Source: Vibrio splendidus
Lineage (GTDB): Bacteria; Pseudomonadota; Gammaproteobacteria; Enterobacterales; Vibrionaceae
Length of the DNA stretch: 64,000 nucleotides
NCBI RefSeq assembly: GCF_003345295.1
Contig: NZ_CP031055.1
Coordinates: 2,232,001-2,296,000, forward strand
Direction: 5' to 3'
The translations under genes were made by a program, and so were the position numbers. This document shows, one piece after another, positions 46,370-55,549 of the stretch (positions are counted from its first letter, which is position 1; each line of letters begins with the position of its first letter). The notes beneath the pieces are model-generated. The model made no database searches and had not been told where the DNA came from. It worked only from the letters and a program-made list of their open reading frames with translations.

Positions 46370-46717
46370 TTACGCACCCCACAAAATAAACAGACCAGAG
46401 AAGAAATATCCTAGAAGAACCGCAACAACACCGACTTGAAGACCAACGCGCAATTTTGCACATTTGATGTAGTCAGTTAGTACTTGCCACAAGCCGATCC
46501 ACGCGTGAACCAAAATTGAAGTAAGTGCTAACATGGTGAAGACTTTAGTGAAGGTACCACCAAAGAATTGCGTCCAAGATGCGTAAGAAATATCACCTGA
46601 GAAAGCACAGAAGCTCACTAGGTAGATAGTGTAAAGCGTCATAATGATGGCTGTTGCACGAATCAATAGATAATCATGCACACCATTACGACCAAAAGTA
46701 GAAACGTTGTTTACCAT
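46370..46717 (-). CDS. sdhD: Succinate dehydrogenase membrane anchor subunit
   Basis: 115 residues with three membrane helices (DYLLIRATAIIMTLYTIYLVSF; FTKVFTMLALTSILVHAWIGLWQVLTDY; GLQVGVVAVLLGYFFSGLFILWG). The heme/quinone-site histidine and tyrosine are in HAWIGLWQVLTDYIK. Overlaps sdhC by 7 bases. Confidence 0.95.
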   Translation of the reverse strand: MVNNVSTFGRNGVHDYLLIRATAIIMTLYTIYLVSFCAFSGDISYASWTQFFGGTFTKVFTMLALTSILVHAWIGLWQVLTDYIKCAKLRVGLQVGVVAVLLGYFFSGLFILWGA

Positions 46718-47103
46718 ACTAAGATCCCCGCTAGTAGAGACAATACCGCTGTTGCTGCGAATGCAACCTTCGCGCTCTTAGCGCCAGATTCCAGCTCTTC
46801 AAAGTGACCAAGGTCCATAAGAAGGTGACGAATACCACCAGCAATGTGGTAAGCCAAAGCGGTTAAAATGCCCCACAGAATAAACTTCACGAAGAAACCG
46901 TCGACAATGTCGCTAGCTTCCATAAAGCCTACAGGGGAAGAGAGGGAAATGGATAGTAACCAAAGCAGAATTCCGATCGCAACAAAAGTAATCACCCCAG
47001 ACACACGGTGTAGGATGGAAGCTATTGCTGTGATAGGAAAGTGGATGGTCTGTAAATCTAAATTAACAGGTCTTGTCTTTCTTTCTTTCACGGGCTCGCT
47101 CAC
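46711..47103 (-). CDS. sdhC: Succinate dehydrogenase cytochrome b556 subunit
   Basis: 130 residues with three membrane helices. RPVNLDLQTIHFPITAIASILHRVSG is the family start region with the quinone-site Ser and Arg, and YHIAGGIRHLLMDLGHFEE carries the heme-ligand His. Starts with GTG at 47103; GGAG lies 5 bases upstream. First gene of sdhCDAB-sucABCD. Confidence 0.96.
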   Translation of the reverse strand: MSEPVKERKTRPVNLDLQTIHFPITAIASILHRVSGVITFVAIGILLWLLSISLSSPVGFMEASDIVDGFFVKFILWGILTALAYHIAGGIRHLLMDLGHFEELESGAKSAKVAFAATAVLSLLAGILVW

Positions 47104-47517
47104 TCAGCTCCATTGAGCATGATGGTCATTAAATAACCTTATGTATTGTTATGGACAAAATTTGATTGCAAACCTTCAAAATTTAACATTAACTTAACAA
47201 ATAACGTAGGTTGAGCCTTAGATAATTGTAAAATAATTGTTAACAGCTAGGTTTCTGAAGACACCTCACATTTCTTCTTAGCCTTGCATTTATAAGGTTT
47301 TAACCAAACTTTTCAGCGCCACTATACGGCTGGCAACATTCTAATACAATTGATGCAACAAATAATGCTACACAGAACAGATTTTTAACGAATTTAATGT
47401 AAAAAACACTAACAAGTGCACACAAAGCTGCAGAAAAATTGACTTTCTCACGTAAGACCAGTAAAAAAATGGCACATAAACATCCTGGACGGATTAATAA
47501 TAACAAAGGAGATTGTT
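47104..47517. other. Divergent regulatory region sdhC / gltA
   Basis: 414 AT-rich bases with no gene. GTTAA-type half-sites cluster near sdhC at 47183-47198. GGAG at 47508-47511 is the strong ribosome site of gltA. TATAAGG-like and other A/T stretches could be promoters, but none is clear. No CRP site with good match was seen. Confidence 0.55.
47183..47198 (-). promoter_or_regulatory. ArcA-like direct repeats upstream of sdhC
   Basis: On the minus strand GTTAAGTTAATGTTAA holds three GTTAA units; the first and third are 11 bases apart, the spacing of ArcA direct repeats. ArcA repression of sdh in low oxygen is established in E. coli; the site here is inferred. Confidence 0.45.
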
Positions 47518-48807
47518 ATGGCGGATAAGAAAGCTACCCTTCATATTGAAGGTCAAGCACCGATCGAATTGCCGATTACAGAAGGTGTACTTGGTACTCC
47601 AGTCATCGACGTTCGTACACTGGGTTCTAATGGTTTTTTCACTTTTGATCCTGGTTTTCTTGCCACTGCATCTTGTGAATCGCAAATAACTTATATTGAC
47701 GGTGGAAAAGGTATCCTTCTACACCGTGGTTATCCAATTGATCAACTGGCCAATAACGCTGATTACTTAGAAGTTTGTTACATTCTTTTATACGGCGAAG
47801 CTCCTTCTCGAGCTCAATACGAAGAGTTCAAGACGACAGTCACACGTCACACCATGGTTCACGAGCAAATTGCTAGTTTCTTCCACGGCTTCCGTCGTGA
47901 CGCTCACCCAATGGCTGTTATGTGTGGTGTGGTAGGTGCGCTTGCTGCGTTCTATCATGATTCATTAGATGTTAATAACGACACACACCGTGAAATTGCG
48001 GCATACCGCCTAATTTCTAAGATGCCGACACTGGCTGCAATGTGTTACAAATATTCTATCGGTCAACCGTTTATCTACCCGCGCAATGACCTAGGCTACG
48101 CAGAAAACTTCCTACATATGATGTATGCAAACCCATGTGAAGAATATGAAGTAAACCCTGTTGTCGCTCGCGCAATGGACAAAATCTTTACGTTACATGC
48201 TGATCACGAACAGAATGCTTCAACGTCAACGGTTCGTTTAGCAGGTTCTTCGGGTGCAAACCCATTTGCTTGTATTGCTGCTGGTATCGCTTCTTTGTGG
48301 GGTCCTGCTCACGGTGGTGCTAACGAAGCTTGTCTAATGATGCTTGAAGAGATCGGTAGCGTAGACAACATTGAAGAATATGTAGCAAAAGCAAAAGACA
48401 AAGATGACCCATTCCGCCTAATGGGCTTCGGTCACCGTGTTTACAAAAACTACGATCCACGTGCAACAGTAATGCGTGAAGCGTGTCACGAAGTACTTAA
48501 AGAGCTAAACATTCAAGATCCACTACTAGACGTAGCAATGGAACTTGAGCGCATCGCTCTTTCTGACGAGTACTTTGTTTCTAAGAAGCTATACCCGAAC
48601 GTAGATTTCTACTCAGGTATCATTCTGAAAGCGATCGGTATTCCTGTATCAATGTTCACAGTAATCTTCGCGATGTCTCGTACTATCGGTTGGATTGCAC
48701 ACTGGAACGAAATGCACAGCGATCCGACGAACCGTATCGGTCGTCCTCGTCAGTTGTATACTGGTGAAGAACAGCGTGATTTCCAAGCTCTACACGAGCG
48801 CGAATAG
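47518..48807 (+). CDS. gltA: Citrate synthase (type II)
   Basis: 429 residues, the hexameric NADH-sensitive type. Catalytic His265 in GPAHGGANE, His306 in MGFGHRVYKNYDPRA and Asp363 in VDFYSGI. AAAGGAG precedes the ATG by 6 bases. Condenses oxaloacetate with acetyl-CoA. Divergent from the sdh-suc operon, as in most gammaproteobacteria. Terminator at 48840-48875. Confidence 0.98.
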   Translation: MADKKATLHIEGQAPIELPITEGVLGTPVIDVRTLGSNGFFTFDPGFLATASCESQITYIDGGKGILLHRGYPIDQLANNADYLEVCYILLYGEAPSRAQYEEFKTTVTRHTMVHEQIASFFHGFRRDAHPMAVMCGVVGALAAFYHDSLDVNNDTHREIAAYRLISKMPTLAAMCYKYSIGQPFIYPRNDLGYAENFLHMMYANPCEEYEVNPVVARAMDKIFTLHADHEQNASTSTVRLAGSSGANPFACIAAGIASLWGPAHGGANEACLMMLEEIGSVDNIEEYVAKAKDKDDPFRLMGFGHRVYKNYDPRATVMREACHEVLKELNIQDPLLDVAMELERIALSDEYFVSKKLYPNVDFYSGIILKAIGIPVSMFTVIFAMSRTIGWIAHWNEMHSDPTNRIGRPRQLYTGEEQRDFQALHERE

Positions 48808-48839
48808 TAAAGTTTAAACTTTTCTAATCGATTGAAATC

Positions 48840-48875
48840 AAAAAGGGTTGATGTATTAACATCAACCCTTTTTTG
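48840..48875. terminator. gltA terminator
   Basis: AAAAGGGTTGATG, loop TATTAA, CATCAACCCTTTTTT. Shares the GGTTGATG core with the argS and pgm terminators. Confidence 0.9.
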
Positions 48876-48943
48876 TCTTCCAGTATTTCGTATCACTTCA
48901 ATGAAGGTACAAATATCCAGAAAGTCATAACCTCTAAACGTGG

Positions 48944-49702
48944 TTACACTGGATTATCAATATCGATAAATTCTACATCTAAGTCATGCTCTTTCGCTAA
49001 CCACTCACCTAATGCCTTGACACCATAACGTTCTGTTGCGTGGTGGCCTGCTGCAAAGTAATGAATATCTTGCTCACGTGCAGAGTACGTTGTGCGCTCT
49101 GAAATTTCACCAGAGATAAATGCATCAATACCTTGAGACGCAGCTAACTCAATGTAGTCTTGACCACCACCAGTACACCAACCAACAGTCGTAATCATTT
49201 TATCTTGGTTTTCTGGAGTGATATGTAATGGCTTGCGGTTCAAAGCTTGGCCAATCTTTTCTGCGAACTCTGCACCAGTCATTGGTGAACTCAACTTACC
49301 AAACATCGCAACAGATTGTGGATGCCCTTCCAAGCCACCTTCAACTTCAATGTCGAGCAACTCTGCAAGCTTGGCGTTGTTACCAAGTTCAGGGTGGATA
49401 TCAAGTGGTAAGTGGTAACCCAAAAGGTTGATGTCGTTTTTAATCAGAGTTCGAATGCGCTTACCCTTCATACCACGAATGGCTTCTGACTCACCTTTCC
49501 AAAAGAAACCGTGATGGACTAATAAAGCATCTGCGTTCAGTTCTACCGCTTTATCAATTAATGCTTGAGAAGCTGTCACACCAGTAACAATGCGCTTTAC
49601 TTGAGAAGTACCTTCCACTTGAAGACCATTAGGACAGTAATCTTTAATCTGCTGTGGCTGAAGTTTTTCGTTAAGTAGCTTTTCTAATTGTAAGTTATTC
49701 AT
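48944..49702 (-). CDS. Nif3-like dinuclear metal-centre protein (YbgI family)
   Basis: 252 residues of the NIF3/YbgI family, which forms a ring-shaped hexamer with two metals per subunit. Metal ligands are visible in LLVHHGFFWKGE near residue 63 and in AAGHHATERYGVKALGEWL near residue 215. The GTP cyclohydrolase-like activity claimed for some members is not settled. Convergent with gltA. In E. coli ybgI also lies in the region near gltA. Confidence 0.9.
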   Translation of the reverse strand: MNNLQLEKLLNEKLQPQQIKDYCPNGLQVEGTSQVKRIVTGVTASQALIDKAVELNADALLVHHGFFWKGESEAIRGMKGKRIRTLIKNDINLLGYHLPLDIHPELGNNAKLAELLDIEVEGGLEGHPQSVAMFGKLSSPMTGAEFAEKIGQALNRKPLHITPENQDKMITTVGWCTGGGQDYIELAASQGIDAFISGEISERTTYSAREQDIHYFAAGHHATERYGVKALGEWLAKEHDLDVEFIDIDNPV

Positions 49703-49792
49703 TTTTCTTTCCAGCTTAACTTTATAATAACGTCGTTATATCAATTTACGGGTAGAATGTCGAAAGCCCCACGATGAGTTTATGAGGAACCG

Positions 49793-50551
49793 ATGACAGC
49801 ACTGCAACGTTTTTACCAATGGGTCATCGACTCACCGCCGTTACTGAAAATTAAGCCACCGATTTCCGATCTTGGTGCATTCTTAAGCACCCATGCCATC
49901 GACTCATCACACACTTATAACGGAAACCCAAGGTTAGGTTTCCTCTACCAGCATCTATGTGAACAAGTCATTGAAGCCTCACCTGATTATTCGGTCAAGT
50001 ACGATGAGATTCAAATTAATGTTGAGGGAAGAACACTCGGTGCTATCGACTTTATTTTAGAAGAAGAAAATAGCCAGAAACTGCAACACTGGGAAGTCGC
50101 GATCAAGTTTTACCTGCTCCATGAACAGACATGGTTTGGTCCTAACTCTCATGACCAATTGGATAAGAAGTTAGACAGGATGCTCACCCATCAACTTGGC
50201 ATGTCCTCTTCAGCGGCGTTTGTGGAGCAATATCCAGAGATCGATGTCGACTCAAAACATCTCCTCATGCAGGGTCGTCTATATACCAACCCATTCTTAG
50301 ATCAAAAAGTACCTACTGAATGTTTGGGCTATGACATTAATTCAAGCCAAGTAAACGGTTTTTGGTGTTATCAAAACCAAGCCCATTTAATTACTGATGT
50401 ACTCTACCCTCTCACCAAAGAGCAATGGGCAGCTGGCACTGATGACTTCACCTGTGAACCTATCACCGAGTTTGGTGATCGCTTCGTTCATGGGCAAACT
50501 AAATCAGGGCAGTTTTGGTTTGTGATGCCACAAAGTTGGCCACACGGTTAA
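49793..50551 (+). CDS. DUF1853 family protein
   Basis: 252 residues that fit the DUF1853 family: LGFLYQHLCEQVIEASPDYSV near residue 47, GAIDFILEEENSQKLQHWEVAIKFYLLHE near residue 85, and GPNSHDQLDKKLDRMLTHQL near residue 117. The order D (in AIDF), then E-V-A-I-K, is reminiscent of PD-(D/E)xK nucleases, but the spacing is not exact and activity is unproven. Divergent from the Nif3-like gene. No signal peptide. Confidence 0.8.
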   Translation: MTALQRFYQWVIDSPPLLKIKPPISDLGAFLSTHAIDSSHTYNGNPRLGFLYQHLCEQVIEASPDYSVKYDEIQINVEGRTLGAIDFILEEENSQKLQHWEVAIKFYLLHEQTWFGPNSHDQLDKKLDRMLTHQLGMSSSAAFVEQYPEIDVDSKHLLMQGRLYTNPFLDQKVPTECLGYDINSSQVNGFWCYQNQAHLITDVLYPLTKEQWAAGTDDFTCEPITEFGDRFVHGQTKSGQFWFVMPQSWPHG

Positions 50552-50616
50552 GACAATCTACTCATTTGCAAATTAATTCAAACACTTAGCCTTAACCGCT
50601 ATACCCACAAGCTGAT

Positions 50617-50650
50617 AAAAAAGGGCTGATGCTTTCACATCAACCCTTTC
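50617..50650. terminator. Terminator between the DUF1853 gene and pgm
   Basis: On the minus strand AAAGGGTTGATG, loop TGAAAG, CATCAGCCCTTTTTT. One base of the stem is mismatched. Works best for seqA-pgm. Confidence 0.8.
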
Positions 50651-50686
50651 ACTATTTACTTGATGACTCTACTAATCGGTATTCGA

Positions 50687-52333
50687 TTATAGGCCAGCGG
50701 CTGCAAATACTTGATTAACAATCTCTTGAGCTTCTGCTTCGATTGCTTTCAGGTGCTCTTCACCTTTAAAGCTTTCACAGTAGATCTTGTAGATGTCTTC
50801 TGTACCTGATGGACGAGCAGCAAACCAACCGTTTTCAGTCGTCACTTTTAGGCCACCAATCGCAGCGCCATTACCCGGAGCGTGCGTTAGGCGTGCGGTA
50901 ATTGGGTCACCAGCCAGCGTCTCAGCAGAAACCATCTCTGGAGACAGCTTCTTAAGTACGTCTTTTTGTGCACCGTTTGCTACCGCTTGAATACGGTTAT
51001 ACTTAGATTCACCGTGTTTAGCAGCAAGCTCTTCGTAATATTCTTGTGGGTTCTTACCCGTTACTGCTGTGATCTCAGCCGCAAGCAAACAAAGAATTAG
51101 GCCATCTTTATCTGTTGACCAAGGCGTACCGTCTTTACGTAAGAAAGATGCGCCAGCACTCTCTTCACCACCGAAACCAAACTGACCGTTGTATAAGCCA
51201 TCAACGAACCATTTGAAACCAACCGGCACTTCACAAAGTTCACGACCTAAGTCGGCAACAACACGGTCGATTAGTGCACTTGATACTAGTGTTTTACCCA
51301 CTGCAACGTCTTTGCCCCAACCTTCACGGTTACGGTATAGGTAGTCAATACAAACCGCTAGGAAGTGGTTTGGATTCATCAGGCCTTTTGGCGTAACAAT
51401 GCCGTGGCGATCGTAATCAGGGTCGTTACCAAACGCTAGTTGATAGTCATCTTTAAGCGCCAGTAAGCCTGCCATTGCGTACGGAGAAGAACAATCCATA
51501 CGAACCACACCATCTTTGTCTAGAGACATAAATTGGAACGAAGGATCAACCGCTTCACTGACCAGAGTAAGATCTAGGTTGTACGCTTTGCCAATTTGAC
51601 GCCAGTAATCAATACCGCTGCCACCCAGTGGATCAACACCAATCTTGATGTTTGCTTTCTGGATCGCTTCCATATCAACCACGTTAACCAAGTCAGCAAT
51701 GTAAGGAGCAACGAGATCAACTTCTTTCACTAGCTCAGACTGTTTAGCCTGTGCGATAGGAGTACGCTTTACACCTTGCATTTGCTCAGCAATGATGACG
51801 TTCGCACGATCTTCAATCGCTTGAGTTAGCTCAGCCTCAGCAGGGCCACCGTGTGTCGGATTGTATTTAATACCACCGTCTTGTGGTGGGTTATGCGAAG
51901 GCGTGATAACAATGCCGTCCGCTTTTTTGTCATTCACTAGGTTATGCGTAAGAATCGCGTGCGAGATACCTGGTGTTGGAGTAAAGCCATTGTTTTCTTG
52001 AATAATAACTTCAACATCGTTGGCTACAAGCACTTCGATTACAGTAGAAAACGCAGGCTCAGAGAGAGCGTGAGTATCTTTACCTAGGAAAAGAGGCCCT
52101 GTTGTACCTTGCTCGGCACGAACTTCAGCCACCGCTTGTGCGATCGCTAGGATGTGGTTTTCATTAAATGTTGATTTGTCTGCTGTACCACGGTGACCTG
52201 AAGTACCGAACAGTACTTTGTGGTCTGGGTTAGTCGCATCCGGTTGCTGTAAGAAATAGTTAGCCACTAAAGCCGGAATATTATGAAGATCTTCCTGCTG
52301 AGCTTTCTGCCCAGCACGAGGGTGCATAGCCAT
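50687..52333 (-). CDS. pgm: Phosphoglucomutase (alpha-D-glucose phosphate-specific)
   Basis: 548 residues. Interconverts glucose-1-phosphate and glucose-6-phosphate. Phosphoserine Ser146 in TPSHNPPQDGGIKYN, metal loop DPDYDRHGI, sugar loop GEESAGASFLR, and phosphate-binding RPSGTEDIYKIYCES near the end. Lies downstream of seqA, as in E. coli, with a terminator hairpin between. Confidence 0.97.
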   Translation of the reverse strand: MAMHPRAGQKAQQEDLHNIPALVANYFLQQPDATNPDHKVLFGTSGHRGTADKSTFNENHILAIAQAVAEVRAEQGTTGPLFLGKDTHALSEPAFSTVIEVLVANDVEVIIQENNGFTPTPGISHAILTHNLVNDKKADGIVITPSHNPPQDGGIKYNPTHGGPAEAELTQAIEDRANVIIAEQMQGVKRTPIAQAKQSELVKEVDLVAPYIADLVNVVDMEAIQKANIKIGVDPLGGSGIDYWRQIGKAYNLDLTLVSEAVDPSFQFMSLDKDGVVRMDCSSPYAMAGLLALKDDYQLAFGNDPDYDRHGIVTPKGLMNPNHFLAVCIDYLYRNREGWGKDVAVGKTLVSSALIDRVVADLGRELCEVPVGFKWFVDGLYNGQFGFGGEESAGASFLRKDGTPWSTDKDGLILCLLAAEITAVTGKNPQEYYEELAAKHGESKYNRIQAVANGAQKDVLKKLSPEMVSAETLAGDPITARLTHAPGNGAAIGGLKVTTENGWFAARPSGTEDIYKIYCESFKGEEHLKAIEAEAQEIVNQVFAAAGL

Positions 52334-52360
52334 TTTTCGACATCCTTATATATAAAATTT

Positions 52361-52413
52361 AAAAACAAAAAAAACCTCATAATATCTTCTTATCCATGGA
52401 TATTATGAGGTTT
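52361..52413 (-). terminator. Hairpin between seqA and pgm
   Basis: A perfect 15-bp stem AAACCTCATAATATC with its complement and a 12-base loop. On the minus strand a run of T8 follows. It is strong enough to end most seqA transcripts, so pgm may need its own promoter. Confidence 0.8.
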
Positions 52414-52426
52414 AAATCAGATTTCG

Positions 52427-52966
52427 TTAAATTGAACCTGTTACTTTTTCTATCAATTCTGCTTGGAAACTCATGCGGCTCATAAGCTGTTCAACCATTT
52501 GTCTTTTACGGCTAGTGTTATTATTAGTTATAACCCAAAAAGGACTTTGTGGAATGGCTTTAGGCTTCGTTGTGTTGCCGTTTGCTAGCAAGGTCTCTTC
52601 GTTGTCTGCAAAGTAAACACGCTTGCGGCCTTTTACTTGAGTTGCTTCTGAAAAGCTTAAAGGGTCGATTTTATGCAGTGTCGATAACACAAGCATGAAA
52701 CGATCAATGGCTTTCTTCAGTGATGCAAACTCATCTGATATTAGTAGTGAGCGCATTTCTTTAACACCATCGAACTTCTCTGGAGTAAAGCCTACCTCTT
52801 TGCTAACAACGATACCTTTTGGCTCAACGATCTCTTCGATCGGAACCATGCCTTGGCTATCAACCTGTAATAAGCGGCGCAGAATATCTGAAGCGCTTTC
52901 GCCAATACGTTCTGTCTGACCCGCAATAAAACGGTATAGGTCCTCATCAACCTCAATTGTTTTCAT
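52427..52966 (-). CDS. seqA: Replication initiation regulator SeqA
   Basis: 179 residues. The N-terminal oligomerisation helix pair (MKTIEVDEDLYRFIAGQTERIGESASDILRRLL) and the C-terminal hemimethylated-GATC-binding domain (VKGRKRVYFADNEETLLANGNTTKPKAIPQSPFWVITNNNTSRKRQMV) are present. It sequesters new origins after replication, with Dam methylation. Divergent from ybfF. Confidence 0.96.
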   Translation of the reverse strand: MKTIEVDEDLYRFIAGQTERIGESASDILRRLLQVDSQGMVPIEEIVEPKGIVVSKEVGFTPEKFDGVKEMRSLLISDEFASLKKAIDRFMLVLSTLHKIDPLSFSEATQVKGRKRVYFADNEETLLANGNTTKPKAIPQSPFWVITNNNTSRKRQMVEQLMSRMSFQAELIEKVTGSI

Positions 52967-53059
52967 TCGCTTTTCACAATCTCAATGTTTAAACTCAGGG
53001 GGATTATAGCGAGATCCGCGCGGATACTCTACGTCAAACCCACCATGAATAAGATAAAA

Positions 53060-53821
53060 ATGTCAGTACAGCTCAACTATAAATTAGAAGGTGCGGGTCA
53101 CACCATTGTTTTGATCCATGGATTATTCGGTAATCTGGACAACCTTGGCTTGCTAGCTAGGGATCTAAAAGCCGATCACCAGGTACTTAGTATCGATCTA
53201 CGCAACCACGGCCAATCCTTCCATAGTGACACTCACAGCTATAAAGCAATGGCACAAGATGTGGCTCAACTACTGAATGATCTTGAGTTAAATGATATCA
53301 CTGTGATTGGTCATTCCATGGGTGGCAAGGTAGCGATGGCGCTGACACAACATCTTACGCTGCATAAATTGATTGTCTTGGATATGGCACCAGTCGCGTA
53401 CACCCAAAGTCGTCACGACAACGTATTCGCCGGCCTACAAGCTGTGATAGAAGAAAAACCGACATCACGCTCAGACGCGCTTAAGATCCTCGCAAAACAT
53501 ATCGAAATTGATGGGGTTCGCCAGTTCTTGACCAAATCTTTGTTCAAAACGGAACAAGGCATCATGGAATGGCGCTTCAACGTTGCTTCGTTATTGAGCA
53601 ACTATCCACAAATTATTGGTTGGGAACCGATCGAGAAAACCTCGGTCAAAACCTTGCTAATAAAAGGTGGGGATTCTGATTACCTCACAGCTGAGCATCA
53701 AACCGCCGTTCAACAGCAGTTTGCCAACGCAAAGGCTCATGTTATCGCTAACACGGGACACTGGTTACACGCGGAAAAGCCAGCCGAAGTACTCCGTGCA
53801 ATAAGAAAATTCATCGCTTAG
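53060..53821 (+). CDS. ybfF: YbfF-type alpha/beta hydrolase (esterase)
   Basis: 253 residues. Oxyanion loop VLIHGLFGNLDNLGLLARDL near residue 18, nucleophile elbow GHSMGGKVAMAL near residue 85, and catalytic His in ANTGHWLHAEKPAEVLRAIRKF near the end. The frame is open to 52985; I take the ATG at 53060 because it gives the family length, but 53045 is also possible. Divergent from seqA as in E. coli. Confidence 0.9.
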   Translation: MSVQLNYKLEGAGHTIVLIHGLFGNLDNLGLLARDLKADHQVLSIDLRNHGQSFHSDTHSYKAMAQDVAQLLNDLELNDITVIGHSMGGKVAMALTQHLTLHKLIVLDMAPVAYTQSRHDNVFAGLQAVIEEKPTSRSDALKILAKHIEIDGVRQFLTKSLFKTEQGIMEWRFNVASLLSNYPQIIGWEPIEKTSVKTLLIKGGDSDYLTAEHQTAVQQQFANAKAHVIANTGHWLHAEKPAEVLRAIRKFIA

Positions 53822-53929
53822 ATAGGTTGATTAGTCGATATAAATGAGAGCTGTGTAATCACAGCAGATTAACTTTATCTCACAACAGTGATATAGTGCG
53901 CCCAAGCAAATTTGGTATATAAGGTTCCC

Positions 53930-54148
53930 ATGCTTTACGACTACATGAACATCATTGAATCTATTGGTTTAGATCTTCTGTTTGCCGCGATTTTCTTTCT
54001 AATCGGAATGGCAATTAAAGACGTTCTAAAGGAAGGAAATGTTCCTGCATTTGGTCGTCGCATCGTATGGTTAGTACTTTTCCTTGGCTGCGCAGGTTTT
54101 ATCGCAAAAGGGATAATCCAACTAAGCTGGGAAGGAACTGGAATCTAA
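53930..54148 (+). CDS. DUF2788 small membrane protein
   Basis: 72 residues with two membrane helices (LDLLFAAIFFLIGMAIKDVL and IVWLVLFLGCAGFIAKGII). Start ATG at 53930; a TTG 18 bases earlier is also in frame. It precedes fldA, as it commonly does in vibrios. No function known. Confidence 0.8.
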   Translation: MLYDYMNIIESIGLDLLFAAIFFLIGMAIKDVLKEGNVPAFGRRIVWLVLFLGCAGFIAKGIIQLSWEGTGI

Positions 54149-54205
54149 CGATTTCCTCCGAACTTTATTACACCGACAACAGACAAAATGAAAGGTAATG
54201 ATTCT

Positions 54206-54739
54206 ATGGCAAGTGTAGGTCTCTTCTTTGGTAGCGATACAGGTAACACTGAAGCTGTTGCTAAGATGATTCAAAAGCAATTGGGCAAGCAGCTCGTTCA
54301 AGTTCAAGACATTGCAAAAAGCAGCAAAGAAGACATCGATAACTTCGATCTACTGCTGCTTGGTATCCCTACGTGGTACTACGGCGAAGCACAATGTGAT
54401 TGGGACGACTTTTTCCCTGAGCTAGAAGCTATTGATTTTTCAACTAAGCTTGTTGCTATCTTTGGTTGTGGCGACCAAGAAGATTACGCAGAATACTTCT
54501 GTGATGCTATGGGTACTATCCGTGACATCGTTGAAGCGAAAGGCGGTACTATCCTAGGTCACACATCAACTGAAAGCTACGAATTCGAAGCATCGAAAGG
54601 CTTAGTTGAAGGCGATGACAGCCAATTCGTTGGTCTATGTATCGATGAAGACCGTCAACCTGAGCTAACTGATGAGCGTGTATCTAACTGGGTTAAACAA
54701 ATCCACGAAGAAATGTGCCTAGCAGAGTTAGAAGACTAA
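54206..54739 (+). CDS. fldA: Flavodoxin I
   Basis: 177 residues. FMN phosphate loop GLFFGSDTGNTEAVAKM at the start, and the aromatic stacking loops GIPTWYYGEAQCDWDDFF and FGCGDQEDYAEYFCDAMG. A low-potential electron carrier for IspG/H, BioB and MetH reactivation. Start at 54206 fits the family; an ATG at 54188 is in frame. Followed by the terminator at 54790-54816. Confidence 0.97.
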   Translation: MASVGLFFGSDTGNTEAVAKMIQKQLGKQLVQVQDIAKSSKEDIDNFDLLLLGIPTWYYGEAQCDWDDFFPELEAIDFSTKLVAIFGCGDQEDYAEYFCDAMGTIRDIVEAKGGTILGHTSTESYEFEASKGLVEGDDSQFVGLCIDEDRQPELTDERVSNWVKQIHEEMCLAELED

Positions 54740-54789
54740 TTCTCTAGCGATTGTTAATTGTTACAATTAATGACCGATATGTAGATATG

Positions 54790-54816
54790 AAAAAACCTCC
54801 TTATAGGAGGTTTTTT
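54790..54816. terminator. fldA terminator
   Basis: AAAAAACCTCC, loop TTATA, GGAGGTTTTTT; symmetric, between convergent genes. Confidence 0.85.
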
Positions 54817-54835
54817 GCTATTTAATGTTCATCAA

Positions 54836-55342
54836 TCAACACTCAGCTTCTAATGCTTCGTCATCCTCTCTGAACTGCGGCTTCTTTCTCACATACAGGG
54901 TTCGCTGAATTTCTGACACCACATTCCCCTGCTTATCTTTAACGTGGATAATAAATTCGGGGAAGCACTTCTCACCAAGCTGTGTCTGACGATAGATATC
55001 ATCCAGTTGCCCTTGGCTTATCTCAAAATCTGCATACAAGTCGGATTGACCCGGCTTGATAAAGTTAATACTCGCCTCTTTATCCCAAACATAATATCGC
55101 TCACCTAAAATACCCATTAACATCAAAGAGTAAACTGGATCGGTAAGAGAAAAGATACTGCCGCCATATTGAGTACGATTGGCGTTCTTATTCCACCAGC
55201 GCAGCTTTAGTATCGTCTTAACAACCCTAAAGTCATGGCTAATGTGAGCTATTCGAATTCCCGATCCCCAAAAAGGAGGCCAAATATTGAGAGCAAATTT
55301 TACAATGTTGGGTTTATATATTTTTGCGAGTTGCTTATTCAT
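54836..55342 (-). CDS. DUF4442 hotdog-fold protein
   Basis: 168 residues resembling thioesterase-like DUF4442 proteins: VVKTILKLRWWNKNANRTQYGGSIFSLTDPVYSLML near the middle, the typical hotdog helix with its N-x-N-x-x-T-x-x-G-G pattern, and INFIKPGQSDLYADFEIS later. It may act on acyl-CoA or acyl-ACP, but no catalytic acid is obvious. It sits between fldA and fur on the opposite strand. Confidence 0.8.
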   Translation of the reverse strand: MNKQLAKIYKPNIVKFALNIWPPFWGSGIRIAHISHDFRVVKTILKLRWWNKNANRTQYGGSIFSLTDPVYSLMLMGILGERYYVWDKEASINFIKPGQSDLYADFEISQGQLDDIYRQTQLGEKCFPEFIIHVKDKQGNVVSEIQRTLYVRKKPQFREDDEALEAEC

Positions 55343-55491
55343 AACAACATTCCATGTTCATATCAGAAACACCGTCAGCTTGACTGGTCGTACCTCCACT
55401 ATAAGTGAGATACTTCCAATTTACAAAACAGATTGTGATGTCAGTAAGTAACCCTTTGAAGTTCGTGGTTTATTGTTATGCCTGACTAAAC

Positions 55492-55497
55492 TATAAT
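55492..55497 (+). promoter_or_regulatory. Probable -10 element of fur
   Basis: TATAAT, with TTTATT 17 bases upstream at 55469-55474 as a weak -35. It lies 53 bases before the fur start codon. Confidence 0.45.
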
Positions 55498-55549
55498 GGT
55501 ATTAATATTGAATTCTGTTAATTGCTGCAGATCATCAACAGGAAAGTAT

